Part shown: positions 40,582 to 49,755 of the stretch, in pieces | Position numbering within the stretch: position 1 is the first letter of the stretch | Layout: each line of letters opens with the position of its first letter | Assembly (NCBI GenBank): GCA_030680175.1 | Contig: JAUXWO010000110.1 | Coordinates: forward strand, 1-54,734 | DNA from: Vicinamibacterales bacterium | GTDB taxonomy: Bacteria; Acidobacteriota; Vicinamibacteria; Vicinamibacterales; UBA2999 | Reading direction: 5' to 3' | DNA: 54,734 bases | Program-made: the position numbers and the translations under genes | Notes under the pieces: generated by a model | Seen by the model: the letters and a program-made list of their open reading frames with translations, nothing else | The model's database searches: none | Told to the model about the DNA's origin: nothing

Positions 40582-41229
40582 GTGAAGACCCGCCCCAAGC
40601 ATCCTGCCTTCAAGATCATCGCCGGCCTCTTCGTCGTGGCTGGACTCGGCTACCTTTTCGTGCAGACGCTCGACGATGCGCGGTCGGAGCCGTTTACGGT
40701 GCGGGGAAACGAACTCGAGTCGTGGACCGTGGCGGTGGACGCCGCGTCACTGGATCCGGCCGCGCCGGTCGTGTCGCTCCGGCCGCCACGCGAGCTGCCG
40801 ATGCGGCTCTTCCGGCAGCTCTTCAGCCGCGTGATGGAGACGCTCAACACGCCGCAGGCGGCCGGCATTCCGCTGGCGCTCGCCTCGGAGGTGGGCGGGC
40901 GTATCGCGCCGGAGGATCTGGCGGTGATGGCGCGCGTGACGGGGATGGAGGCGGCGCGCCTCGAGCCGCGCTGCCTCGCGCATCGCCGCATCCCGGAGGC
41001 CGGCGTGCCGCGACAGCTCTACTATCTGGTGTTCGAGGTGCCGGGCTTCGCGGCGTTCCGCCAGGCGCTCGGCGCCCGGCTGGCGGAGGGCGCCACCGAG
41101 CCCGTGCTCTTCGACGCCGCGGGCCTCGAGCCCATCCTGATGCTGGCGTCGTCGCACCCGGAGTTCGCGCGCTGGCTGCCGGTCCGCGGGACCGAGGCCG
41201 ACTGCATCGCGCCGGTCATCGTCGAGTAG
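40582..41229 (+). CDS. Membrane-anchored hypothetical protein
   Basis: The product is 215 residues. One N-terminal helix (IIAGLFVVAGLGYLFVQTL) anchors a soluble domain with no recognised family. A VSLRPPRELPMRLFRQLFSR segment and a C-terminal cysteine are the only notable features. The GTG at 40582 follows CTGGG. It is divergent from the methyltransferase operon and converges on the methyltransferase gene at 41295, with a perfect hairpin between. Confidence 0.75.
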   Translation: MKTRPKHPAFKIIAGLFVVAGLGYLFVQTLDDARSEPFTVRGNELESWTVAVDAASLDPAAPVVSLRPPRELPMRLFRQLFSRVMETLNTPQAAGIPLALASEVGGRIAPEDLAVMARVTGMEAARLEPRCLAHRRIPEAGVPRQLYYLVFEVPGFAAFRQALGARLAEGATEPVLFDAAGLEPILMLASSHPEFARWLPVRGTEADCIAPVIVE

Positions 41230-41234
41230 CAATC

Positions 41235-41290
41235 ACGGACAAACACGAAGGACACGAAGGCCAGCCTTCGTGTCCTTCGTGTTTGTCCGT
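41235..41290. terminator. Perfect 26-bp inverted repeat between convergent genes
   Basis: Left arm 41235-41260 (ACGGACAAACACGAAGGACA and on) and right arm 41265-41290 are exactly complementary with a 4-base loop CCAG. It lies 6 bases after one stop and 4 bases before the other, so it would serve as a bidirectional terminator. It is built of CACGAAGG words seen elsewhere in the window. Confidence 0.8.
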
Positions 41291-41294
41291 ACGG

Positions 41295-41933
41295 TTACTT
41301 CTGCGCGACCACCATGAACCAGCGCCCCGAGGGGCGATCGGTGCTGACGATCTGGAAGCCGGCGGCCTCGAGTTCCTCGATCACGGTCTCGGGGGTGACG
41401 CCGTGGCGGTTGGACTCGGCGCGTGCGCCGGGCGGCGCGCTCTCGCCGCCACGGCGCGGCGGGAAGTCGATGATCGCGATCCGGCCGCCGGGCTTCAGCG
41501 CCGCGAACAGGCTGCGGTTCATCGCGGCGGGGTCGCCGAAGTGGTGGTAGACGTTCCGCATGAAGGCGGCATCGCAGCAGGCCTCGGGCACGTTGGCGTG
41601 CGCCGCCTGGCCTTCGACGATGGTGACGTGTGAGAGGGCGGCGGCATCCACCGCCTTGCGGATGTCGGCGCGCCGGTCGGGGTTGATCTCGTTGCTGTAG
41701 ACGCGCCCCGCCGGGCCCACGATCCGCGCCACGGCCACCGTGAGATCCCCGGTGCCGGCCCCGAGCTCGACCACGGTCATGCCCTCCCGCAGCGCCAGCG
41801 CCGTGGCCAGCCGCTCGGCGTCGCGCGCGTTGTCCTGCGCATGCACCGTGAGGCTCAGGAGCGCGGCGGCGCCCGCCAGCAGGACGAGGCCGACGGCGGC
41901 GCGATGCCGGAAGGGGCGGAGGGGGGGCGTCAT
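41295..41933 (-). CDS. Exported class I SAM-dependent methyltransferase
   Basis: The product is 212 residues. An N-terminal signal or anchor (AAVGLVLLAGAAALLSLTVH) is followed by a Methyltransf_25-like core: MTVVELGAGTGDLTVAVARI, VYSNEINPD, VTIVEGQA, AAFMRNVYHHFGDP, GGRIAIIDFPPR. An exported methyltransferase is unusual because SAM is cytoplasmic; the anchor may keep the enzyme at the inner face. The substrate is unknown. It is divergent from the DUF1592 gene by 126 bases. Confidence 0.87.
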   Translation of the reverse strand: MTPPLRPFRHRAAVGLVLLAGAAALLSLTVHAQDNARDAERLATALALREGMTVVELGAGTGDLTVAVARIVGPAGRVYSNEINPDRRADIRKAVDAAALSHVTIVEGQAAHANVPEACCDAAFMRNVYHHFGDPAAMNRSLFAALKPGGRIAIIDFPPRRGGESAPPGARAESNRHGVTPETVIEELEAAGFQIVSTDRPSGRWFMVVAQK

Positions 41934-42059
41934 GCCCTGTCAGACGGCGTCCGGGTGCGGTTGGTTTGCATTCCGGGTCGCGTATACTTCCCGCATCAGG
42001 GCCAAACGGCGTCTCAGCCATACTCTGGCGGCGTGCGGCGAGACGGGCGGGGACCAGGC

Positions 42060-44507
42060 ATGACACGAGTCGGAATCACGATCCTGGCCGGAGCGGCGCT
42101 GATGCTGGCCCTCACGGCCGGACCCCAGGCCGGAGGCGAGCAGGTGCGCGGGCGATCCACGCCCGCGATGGCCGTCTCTCACAACACGACCGCGGCGCTG
42201 ACCGTCGATCAGCAGACGGCGATGGTCGCCGAGTACTGCGGCACGTGCCACAGCGATCGCGCGAAGGCCGGCGGACTGTCGCTGGCCGGCTACGACGCCG
42301 CGCACGCGATGGACGCGGCCGGCACCTCCGAGAAGATGATCCGCAAGCTCCGCGCGGGCATGATGCCGCCGGCCGGGGCGAAGCGTCCCGAGGCGGCGGC
42401 GCTCACCGCGCTCGCGACCGCGCTTGAAGGCCACATGGACCGCGCGGCCGCCGCGCGTCCCACGCCGGGCTGGCGGCCGTTCCAGCGGTTGAACCGCGCC
42501 GAGTACGTCCGCGCCGTGCGCGACCTGCTCGCCGTCGATGTGGACGCGACGGCGTACCTGCCGCCGGACACGATCAGTCGCGGCTTCGACAACATCGCCG
42601 AGGCCCAGAGCTTCTCGCCCACGCTGATGGAGGGCTACCTCCGCGCCGCGAGCCGCGTGGCCGCGCTCGCCGTGGGCGATGCCCATGCGACGGCGGCCGA
42701 GTCCGCGTACCGCCTGCCGAAGACGCACTCGCAGCTCGAGCGTGCCGAGGGCGCGCCGCTCGGCACGCGCGGCGGCCTCTCCGTGATGCACACGTTCCCG
42801 GCTGACGGCGACTACGTATTCCGGATGGAGTTCTTCGCCGAGCCGCTCGGCATCCTCTTCGGCAGCACGAATCCCGGGGAGCAGATCGAGGTCTCGATAG
42901 ACGGCGCGCGGGCGGCGCTCCTGCCGGTGGACCCGCGCATGCGCGAGGCGACGACGGGGCTGGCCATCCGCACGGCGCCGGTCCACGTGAAGGCGGGCGC
43001 GCGACGCGTGACCGCGGCGTTCCTCGAGCGCTTCGAGGGGCCCATCAACGACCTGATGGCGCCGATCGATCACACGCTGGCCGACACCGAAATCGGCATC
43101 GCGCTCGGCATCACCACCCTCCCGCACCTCCGCACGCTCGCCATCGTCGGGCCGCATCAGGTGACGGGCGTGTCCGAAACCGAGAGCCGGCGCAAGGTGT
43201 TCACGTGCCGGCCGACGAGCCCCGCCGACGAGGCGGCCTGCGCGGCGGAGATCGTGCGCGGGCTGGCCACGCAGGCGTACCGGCGGCCGGTCGAGGCGCG
43301 CGACTTCGAGCGGCTCATGCGGTTCTACGAGGAGGGCCGTCGCGACGGCGACTTCGAGGACGGCATCACCCGCACCATCGAGGCGTTGCTCGCGAGCCCG
43401 CAGTTCCTTTTCCGGCTCGAGCCGGCGCCGTCCACGGCGCGGGCGGGGCAGCCCTACCGGATCGCCGACGTGGAGCTTGCCTCGCGGCTCTCGTTCTTCC
43501 TGTGGGGATCGGGTCCGGACGCGGAGCTGCTCGCGCTGGCGGTGAAGGGCACGCTGTCGACGCCGGCCACGCTGACGGCGCAGGTGCGCCGCATGATCGC
43601 CGACCCGCGCAGCGAGGCGATCGCCACGCGGTTCGCGTCGCAGTGGCTGCGGCTGCAGGACGTGGATCAGGTGTCGCCGGATCCCATCAAGTTCCCGTAC
43701 TTCGACCGGACGCTGGCCGAGGCGCTCAAGCGCGAGACGGAGCTGTTCTTCGACTCGCTGGTGCGCGAGGACCGGAGCCTGCTCGAGCTGCTGACGGCCG
43801 ACTACACGTTCGCGAACGAGCGCGTCGCGCGGCACTACGGCCTGCCGAACGTGACGGGCCAGACCTATCAGCGCGTGCCCGTGCCGGACTACCGGCGCGG
43901 CGTGCTCGGTCACGGCAGCATCCTGACGCTCACGTCGATTGCCGGCCGCACGTCGCCGGTGATGCGCGGCAAGTGGGTGATGGAGGTGCTGCTCGGATCG
44001 CCGCCGCCCCCGCCGCCGCCGAACGTGCCGGAGCTCGAGGAGACGACCGCGTCGGCCGGCGGGAAGCTCCTGTCGGTGCGCGAGCGCATGGAGGAGCACC
44101 GCGCCAACCCCGCGTGCAACTCGTGCCACCGCGTGATCGACCCGCTGGGCCTGGCGCTCGAGAACTTCGACGTGACGGGCCGCTGGCGCATCCGCGACGG
44201 CGACGCGCCGGTGGACGCGCGCGGCGACCTGTACGACGGCACGCCGATGGACGGCCCCGACGGCCTCCGCCAGGCGCTGCTGAAGCATGAGGACGCGCTC
44301 GTGTTGAGCTTCGCCGAGAACCTGATGACCTTCGCGCTCGGCCGTGGCGTCGAGCCCGCCGACATGCCCGCCGTCCGCGCCATCGTCCGCGCCGCCGCCG
44401 GGGACGGGTACCGCCTGTCCTCGTTCATCGAGGGCATCGTGCGGAGCGACCAGTTCACCATGGCCATCGCCGCCGCGGAGACGACGACGGAGGCAAGTGG
44501 GCGGTAA
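42060..44507 (+). CDS. DUF1592 domain protein with cytochrome-c-like motifs
   Basis: The product is 815 residues. A signal peptide (1-22) precedes a cytochrome-c-type heme site CGTCH (60-64). Then come the DUF1587 (FQRLNRAEYVRAVRDLLAVD), DUF1595 (ATQAYRRPVEARDFERLMRF), DUF1592 (ELASRLSFFLWGSGPDAELL), DUF1588 (GHGSILTLTSIAGRTSPVMR) and DUF1585 (late FAENLMTFALGRGVEPADMP) blocks in order. A second CNSCH lies in the DUF1588 part. This family is always paired with DUF1552 genes in Planctomycetes and Acidobacteria; function unknown, probably a periplasmic redox complex. The ATG at 42060 begins the signal peptide. Confidence 0.95.
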   Translation: MTRVGITILAGAALMLALTAGPQAGGEQVRGRSTPAMAVSHNTTAALTVDQQTAMVAEYCGTCHSDRAKAGGLSLAGYDAAHAMDAAGTSEKMIRKLRAGMMPPAGAKRPEAAALTALATALEGHMDRAAAARPTPGWRPFQRLNRAEYVRAVRDLLAVDVDATAYLPPDTISRGFDNIAEAQSFSPTLMEGYLRAASRVAALAVGDAHATAAESAYRLPKTHSQLERAEGAPLGTRGGLSVMHTFPADGDYVFRMEFFAEPLGILFGSTNPGEQIEVSIDGARAALLPVDPRMREATTGLAIRTAPVHVKAGARRVTAAFLERFEGPINDLMAPIDHTLADTEIGIALGITTLPHLRTLAIVGPHQVTGVSETESRRKVFTCRPTSPADEAACAAEIVRGLATQAYRRPVEARDFERLMRFYEEGRRDGDFEDGITRTIEALLASPQFLFRLEPAPSTARAGQPYRIADVELASRLSFFLWGSGPDAELLALAVKGTLSTPATLTAQVRRMIADPRSEAIATRFASQWLRLQDVDQVSPDPIKFPYFDRTLAEALKRETELFFDSLVREDRSLLELLTADYTFANERVARHYGLPNVTGQTYQRVPVPDYRRGVLGHGSILTLTSIAGRTSPVMRGKWVMEVLLGSPPPPPPPNVPELEETTASAGGKLLSVRERMEEHRANPACNSCHRVIDPLGLALENFDVTGRWRIRDGDAPVDARGDLYDGTPMDGPDGLRQALLKHEDALVLSFAENLMTFALGRGVEPADMPAVRAIVRAAAGDGYRLSSFIEGIVRSDQFTMAIAAAETTTEASGR

Positions 44508-44618
44508 TGGGTAGTGGGTAGTGGGTAGTGGGTAGTGGGTAGTGGGTAATGGCCTGCCCGCTGCACCGCGCCGGCAAGAGCGAGGCGCGAATAGCGAACG
44601 GCGAATAGCGAAGAGCGA
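44505..44618. repeat. GGTAGTG tandem repeat and GCGAATA repeats
   Basis: About six units of GTAGTGG/GTAATGG (44507-44550) are followed by GCGAATAGCGAACGGCGAAT and AGCGAAGAGCGAGG. They fill the gap between the paired DUF1592 and DUF1552 genes. The ribosome site of the next gene (GAGGAG) is at the end. Confidence 0.85.
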
Positions 44619-44628
44619 GGAGCAGCCG

Positions 44629-46017
44629 GTGATTTTGACTAAGAAGCATGTCTCGAGACGAGCCGTTCTGAAGGGCATGGGCGTGACCATGGCGCTGCCG
44701 ATGCTCGACGCCATGGTGCCGGCCGGGACGGCGTGGGCCAGGGTGCAGCAGGCCAAGACACGGCTCGTGACGATCGAGATGGTGCACGGGTCCGCCGGCA
44801 GCACGGCGTACGGCGTCAAGAAGCACCTGTGGGCGCCGGCGGCGGCGGGCACGGGCTTCGACCTCTCGCCGACCAGCCTGAAGCCGCTCGAGGCCTATCG
44901 GGACTACCTCACCATCGTGAGCAACACCGACGTGCGCAACGCCGAGGCGTTTGCGCCGTCCGAGATCGGCGCCGACCACTTCCGGTCGGCGGCGGTGTTC
45001 CTGACGCAGGCCAAGCCCAGGCAGACGCAGGGCTCGGACGTGCATGCGGGGATCTCGCTCGATCAGATCTACGCGCGGCAGGCGGGCCAGGACACGCCGA
45101 TCCCGTCGATGCAGCTCTGCATCGAGAACATCGATCAGGCGGGCGGCTGCTCCTACAACTACTCCTGCGTCTACACCGATTCGATCAGCTGGGCCTCGCC
45201 GAACGATCCGCTGCCGATGATCCGCGACCCGCGGGTCGTCTTCGATCAGCTCTTCGGCGTGGGCGCCACGCCCGAGGCGCGGGCGATCCGACGGCAGCGC
45301 GACCGCAGCATCCTCGACTTCATCACCGAGTCGGTGGCGGACCTCTCGTCGGGCCTCGGCGTGGCGGACCGCCAGCGGCTGGCCGCCTACCTCGAAGACG
45401 TGCGCGAGATCGAACGGCGCATCCAGAAGGTGGAGGCGCACAACACGAGCGGCGAAGCGCGTGAGCTGCCCGAAGCCCCCATCGGCGTGCCCGATTCCTT
45501 CGAGGAGCACGTCAAGCTGATGTTCGACCTGCAGGTCGTGGCGTTCGCCTCCGACCTGACGCGCGTGTTCGCCTTCAAGATGAGCCGCGACGTGTCGAAC
45601 CGCGTGTTCGCGGCCAGCGGATCCACGGCGCCGTTCCACACGGGCTCGCACCACCTCGAGCGCGAGGATCGCATCGAGGACTTCCAGAAGATCAACACGT
45701 ACCACGTCGGGATGCTCCCCTACTTCCTCGAGAAGCTGAAGAACACCCCCGACGGCGAGAGCAACGTGCTCGAGAACAGCCTGATCGTCTACGGATCGCC
45801 GATGGGCAACTCGAACACGCACAACCACAAGCGCTGCCCGCTCATCGTGCTGGGCCACGCCGGCGGACGCCTCAAGGGCAACATTCACATCCCGACCGAG
45901 GACGGCACGCCGATGGCCAACCCGATGCTCGGGATGCTGCACGCGCTCGACATCGAGCAGGAATCGTTTGGCGACAGCACCCGCGCCCTCGATCTGAATG
46001 AGGCGCGGACGTCGTAA
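44629..46017 (+). CDS. DUF1552 family protein, Tat-exported
   Basis: The product is 462 residues. It begins with a Tat signal (SRRAVLKGMGVTMALPMLDA). The DUF1552 body is recognisable: IEMVHGSAGSTAYGVKKHLW, VHAGISLDQIYAR, RSILDFITESVADLSSGLG and the late NSLIVYGSPMGNSNTHNHKR, CPLIVLGHAGGRLKG. It is a sulfatase-like or alkaline-phosphatase-like fold by family, activity unknown. The GTG at 44629 is preferred because of GCGAGGAGCA upstream and the Tat signal; the frame is open back to 44542 through repeats. It is the partner of the DUF1592 protein. Confidence 0.93.
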   Translation: MILTKKHVSRRAVLKGMGVTMALPMLDAMVPAGTAWARVQQAKTRLVTIEMVHGSAGSTAYGVKKHLWAPAAAGTGFDLSPTSLKPLEAYRDYLTIVSNTDVRNAEAFAPSEIGADHFRSAAVFLTQAKPRQTQGSDVHAGISLDQIYARQAGQDTPIPSMQLCIENIDQAGGCSYNYSCVYTDSISWASPNDPLPMIRDPRVVFDQLFGVGATPEARAIRRQRDRSILDFITESVADLSSGLGVADRQRLAAYLEDVREIERRIQKVEAHNTSGEARELPEAPIGVPDSFEEHVKLMFDLQVVAFASDLTRVFAFKMSRDVSNRVFAASGSTAPFHTGSHHLEREDRIEDFQKINTYHVGMLPYFLEKLKNTPDGESNVLENSLIVYGSPMGNSNTHNHKRCPLIVLGHAGGRLKGNIHIPTEDGTPMANPMLGMLHALDIEQESFGDSTRALDLNEARTS

Positions 46018-46029
46018 AGAATACTGTCG

Positions 46030-46172
46030 GCGATCAGCTCTCGGCTCCCGGCTTCCGGCTCTCAGCTCTCAGCTGCCAGCTTCCGGTGCTGGTCCCGATG
46101 GCCGATGGCCGACGGCTGAGAGCTGAGCGCTGAAAGCCGAGAGCCGACAGCTGATAGCCGAAAGCTGACCGC
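46030..46172. repeat. AGCTCTCAGCT-type palindromic repeats
   Basis: Left part CAGCTCTCGGCTCCCGGCTT and TCAGCTCTCAGCTGCCAGC, right part GGCTGAGAGCTGAGCGCTGA and AAGCCGAGAGCCGACAGCTG form a long imperfect inverted repeat of roughly 140 bp. The same words recur at 51227. Confidence 0.8.
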
Positions 46173-46211
46173 CGACGGCGGCGCGTGAGGGCGCGAAGAG
46201 GAGACGGGATC

Positions 46212-47900
46212 GTGAGAGGCAACTACTTCCGGACCGGCATGCTGCTCGTTCTGGCCGGCACGTTCGCGGCCGGCGCGTCTGTGCGCGCCTGGGACGCGTC
46301 GTCCGCCGTCGCCGATGCCGCGATGGCGCGCGACCGCGCGGCGGTGCGCACGCTGCTCCAGCAGGGCGGGGACGTGAGTGCGGCGCAGGGCGACGGCATG
46401 ACCGCGCTCCACTGGGCGGCCACCTACGGCGATGCGGAGCTGGCCGAGATGCTGCTCTATGCCGGCGCGAACACGCGGGCTACGACCCGGCTCGGCGCGT
46501 TCACCCCCCTGCACGTCGCCAGCCGCGCGGGCGCCGCCGCCGTCGTCACCCGGCTGGTGGGCGCGGCGGCCGACGTGGACGCGCGCACGTCCACCGGGGC
46601 GACGCCGCTGATGCTCGCGGCCTCGTCCGGCAGCGTGGAGGCCGTGACGGCGCTGCTCGATGCCAAGGCCGATCCCAACGCGACGGAAGCCGCGCACGAG
46701 CAGACGGCGCTGATGTTCGCCGCCGCCCGCGACCGGCACGAAGTGGTGCGTGTGCTCCTCGCACGCGGCGCCACGGCCAACGCCGTCTCGAAGTTCGTGG
46801 ATCTGGCGGCGCTCAGCGCTGATGGCGAGGGCACGGGCCGGCCCGCCCAGACGCCGGCCGCGGCTGCAGCCGCGGTGCAGGACATCCCCGGCGTGACGCG
46901 CGGGTTCCGTTACAACGAGCTGATCGGCGCGCAGGGCGGGCTGAGCGCGCTGCACTTCGCCGCGAGGCAGGGTGGGCTCTCGAGCGTCGAGGCGCTCGTC
47001 GAGGGCGGCGCCGACGTCAATCAGGCGAGCCCCGGCGACCGGACCTCGCCCCTCGTGATCGCGACCATCAACGGCCACTTCGACATCGCGATGTACCTGC
47101 TCGACCGCGGCGCGGATCCCAATCTGGCGAACCAGGCAGGCGTCACGCCGCTCTACGGCGCCATCAACGTGCAGTGGGCGCCGATTGCCGCCTATCCGCA
47201 GCCGCGCGCGCACCTGCAGCAGCGGCACACCTACGTCGACCTCGTGCAGGCGCTGCTGGCGAAGGGCGCGGACCCGGACGCGCGGCTGTCGCGCAAGGTC
47301 TGGTTCTCGTCCTACAACTTCGACCAGTCGAACGTCGACGAGATCGGCGCCACGCCGTTCTGGCGCGCGGCGTACGCGAGCGACGTGGCGATGATGAAGG
47401 TCCTCGTCGCGGCCGGCGCCGACCCGAACATCCCGACGCTGGCGACGCCGATTCGGCGTGGGCCGCCCGTGGACGGCGATGACGGCGGACCGGATGTCGC
47501 CTCCGCGCCTCCGATCCCGCCCGGCGGGCCGAGCGTGACGCCGCTCCAGGCGGCCGCGGGCGTCGGCTACGGCAAGGGCTTCGCCGGCAACTCGCACCAC
47601 GTGGCGCCGGGCGGCATGATGGCCGCCGTGCAGTATCTGATCGAGGAACTCGGCGCCGACGTGAACGCCGCCGACCACGAGGGCAACACCGCGATCCACC
47701 ACGCGGCCGCACGCGGCGACAACGAGATGATCCTCTACCTCGTCTCCAAAGGCGCGGACCCGACGGTCGTCAACCGCCGCGGCCAGACCACCGTGGACAT
47801 GGCCAACGGCCCCGTCCAGCGCGTGGAGCCGTTCCCGGCGACGATGGCGCTGCTCGAGAAGCTGGGCGCGAAGAACAACCACCGCTGCGTGAGCTGCTAG
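46212..47900 (+). CDS. Exported ankyrin-repeat protein
   Basis: The product is 562 residues. A signal peptide (FRTGMLLVLAGTFAAGASVR) is followed by about nine ankyrin repeats, for example GMTALHWAATYGDAELAEML, TPLHVASRAGAAAVVTRLVG, TALMFAAARDRHEVVRVLLA, TSPLVIATINGHFDIAMYLL and NTAIHHAAARGDNEMILYLV. Two insertions break the array (residues 205-240 and 360-470). The last residues are NNHRCVSC with two cysteines. Ankyrin proteins bind partner proteins; following DUF1592 and DUF1552, it may scaffold that periplasmic complex. The GTG at 46212 begins the signal peptide. Confidence 0.92.
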   Translation: MRGNYFRTGMLLVLAGTFAAGASVRAWDASSAVADAAMARDRAAVRTLLQQGGDVSAAQGDGMTALHWAATYGDAELAEMLLYAGANTRATTRLGAFTPLHVASRAGAAAVVTRLVGAAADVDARTSTGATPLMLAASSGSVEAVTALLDAKADPNATEAAHEQTALMFAAARDRHEVVRVLLARGATANAVSKFVDLAALSADGEGTGRPAQTPAAAAAAVQDIPGVTRGFRYNELIGAQGGLSALHFAARQGGLSSVEALVEGGADVNQASPGDRTSPLVIATINGHFDIAMYLLDRGADPNLANQAGVTPLYGAINVQWAPIAAYPQPRAHLQQRHTYVDLVQALLAKGADPDARLSRKVWFSSYNFDQSNVDEIGATPFWRAAYASDVAMMKVLVAAGADPNIPTLATPIRRGPPVDGDDGGPDVASAPPIPPGGPSVTPLQAAAGVGYGKGFAGNSHHVAPGGMMAAVQYLIEELGADVNAADHEGNTAIHHAAARGDNEMILYLVSKGADPTVVNRRGQTTVDMANGPVQRVEPFPATMALLEKLGAKNNHRCVSC

Positions 47901-48204
47901 GCCTGCCGAAGCTCGCGCATGGCGCGAGCGAAGGCGGGCCGCGCCTCCAGTCCTGCCGTACCCAGCCGCCGTTGCAGCCGGACGTGGCTTCCCACGCCAC
48001 GTGATTCACGAGCGGTGTGAGCCAGCTCATCAATGCTGGCCTGCGTCGTACCCGCCCGGCCGCGCGGTGGCGGTTCGTCCGGGCTGCCGCCCGTCACAGT
48101 GACGTGTCGATCCCGGTAAACCCGAGGCCTCCGAATCAAGTAGTCCCCCCATGAGGTCGGGCTCTGTCCCCGGCCCATCAACCTCATCCGGGAGCACTGA
48201 ACAG
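47901..48204. other. Intergenic, no gene seen
   Basis: No ORF is supported. A hairpin GCTCGCGC-ATG-GCGCGAGC (47911-47929) just after the ankyrin gene could be a terminator. The rest may hold the promoter of the PQQ-like pair; AGTAGTCC is near 48140, but no clear -35/-10 was found. Confidence 0.4.
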
Positions 48205-49656
48205 ATGCGTCGTTGCCTTGGTCTCACTGTCCTGCTCGTCGTCATCGGCGGCACCGCCGGCATGGCACAGCACTGGCCGCACTGGCGTGGGCCGTCGCAT
48301 GACGGCGTCAGCACCGAGACGGGGCTGCCGGTGTCGTGGAATGCCGAGTGCGTGCCGTCGGAGGCGCCCGAGGTGGACGCCCCGTTCGCCAGTGGCCCGA
48401 TGATGCGCGAGGCCGAGTCGGCCCAGCCGCCCCAGGGCCGCCCCGGCGGCGGGGGACCGCCGCGCGAAGGCCGCCCGCTCGTGCCGGTGACGTGCGAGAC
48501 GATCGAGACGACGAACATCGCCTGGAAGCTGCCGCTGCCGGCCTTCTCCGGCTCGACGCCCATCATCTGGGGCGACATGATCTTCCTGAACGTCGCCACC
48601 GGCGCCAACACCGGCGAGGTCGAACTCTGGGCCATCGATCGCACCAGGCAGGACGTCGCCTGGAAGCGCCTCCTCGTGAAGGCGAACCAGATGGCGAACA
48701 AGCACAACATGTCGACGCCCTCGCCCGTCACCGACGGCCGCTACGTCTGGGTGATGACGGGCCACGGGGTGCTCAAGGCGTTCGACTTCAGCGGCACGGA
48801 GATCTGGTCGCGCGACATCCAGGCCGACTACGGCACGTTCGGCATCCTCTTCGGCTACGCCTCGTCGCCGCTGCTGCGCGGCAACGCGCTCTACGTGCAG
48901 GTGCTGCACGGGATGAAGACCGACGACCCGTCCTACGTGATGAAGATCGATGCGCAGACGGGCAAGACGCTCTGGCACGTGGAGCGCCCGTCGCCCGCCG
49001 TGCACGAGTCGCCCGACGCCTACACGACCCCGGCCTGGGTGGAGACCAACGGCCGCGCCGAGCTCATCATCACCGGTGGCGACGTCGTCTCCGGGCACGA
49101 CCCGGAGACGGGTCGTGAGTACTGGCGTGCCGACGTGCTCAACCCGCAGCGCGCCACCAACTACCGCATCGTCGCCTCGCCGACCATCGTCGATGGCCTG
49201 ATCATCGCACCGACGCGGGTCAACCCGATGACCGCCATGCGCCCCGGCGGCAACGGCGACGTGGCCGGATCGCATGTGGTGTGGCAGTTCGCGCAGGGGC
49301 CGGACGTGCCGACGCCGGTGAGCGACGGCACGTTGTTGTATGTCGTCCGCGACAACGGCGTGGTGTTCGCCCTCGACGTGAAGACCGGCGAGACGGTGTA
49401 CGGGCCCGAGCGGCTGCCGCCGGGCACCTACAGCGCCTCGCCGATCCTCGCCGACGGCAAGATCTACGTGACCACCGAGGAGGAAGGCCTGACGACGGTC
49501 TTCAAGGCGGGGCCGGAGTTCGAGATTCTCTCCTCGAATTCGCTGCTGGGCGACTGCTCGCCGTACTGCCTGAGCACGGTGGCGATCTCCGAAGGCCAGA
49601 TCTTCCTGCGGACGTCGTCGTACCTCTGGGCGATCGGCGACCGACGGTCGAGGTAG
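48205..49656 (+). CDS. Exported PQQ-like beta-propeller protein, paralog 1
   Basis: The product is 483 residues. The signal peptide is RCLGLTVLLVVIGGTAGMAQ. The mature part starts [20 protein letters not shown] and has propeller blades with AxDxxTG-like turns: [75 protein letters not shown]. It resembles outer-membrane PQQ-like (PF13360) proteins. No enzymatic activity is assigned. The ATG at 48205 has GGGAGCA upstream. The next gene is a close paralog, so this is a tandem duplication. Confidence 0.93.
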   Translation: MRRCLGLTVLLVVIGGTAGMAQHWPHWRGPSHDGVSTETGLPVSWNAECVPSEAPEVDAPFASGPMMREAESAQPPQGRPGGGGPPREGRPLVPVTCETIETTNIAWKLPLPAFSGSTPIIWGDMIFLNVATGANTGEVELWAIDRTRQDVAWKRLLVKANQMANKHNMSTPSPVTDGRYVWVMTGHGVLKAFDFSGTEIWSRDIQADYGTFGILFGYASSPLLRGNALYVQVLHGMKTDDPSYVMKIDAQTGKTLWHVERPSPAVHESPDAYTTPAWVETNGRAELIITGGDVVSGHDPETGREYWRADVLNPQRATNYRIVASPTIVDGLIIAPTRVNPMTAMRPGGNGDVAGSHVVWQFAQGPDVPTPVSDGTLLYVVRDNGVVFALDVKTGETVYGPERLPPGTYSASPILADGKIYVTTEEEGLTTVFKAGPEFEILSSNSLLGDCSPYCLSTVAISEGQIFLRTSSYLWAIGDRRSR

Positions 49657-49755
49657 CGGCCGGGGACCACACCGGAGGCAGGCCACTTGAGTCATCATGA
49701 GGACAGCACGGGCCCATCGAGGGAACGCGAACCTTATCCAACGGGAGTTACGTAC

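Noticed and set aside
44505-44550. GGTAGTG repeats considered as a CRISPR-like array
   Set aside because: Units are 7 bases with no spacers and no cas genes; a simple tandem repeat.
47897-48187. Minus-strand ORF in the spacer after the ankyrin gene
   Set aside because: No ribosome site or recognisable protein pattern; Arg/Gly-rich as expected of GC-rich non-coding DNA.
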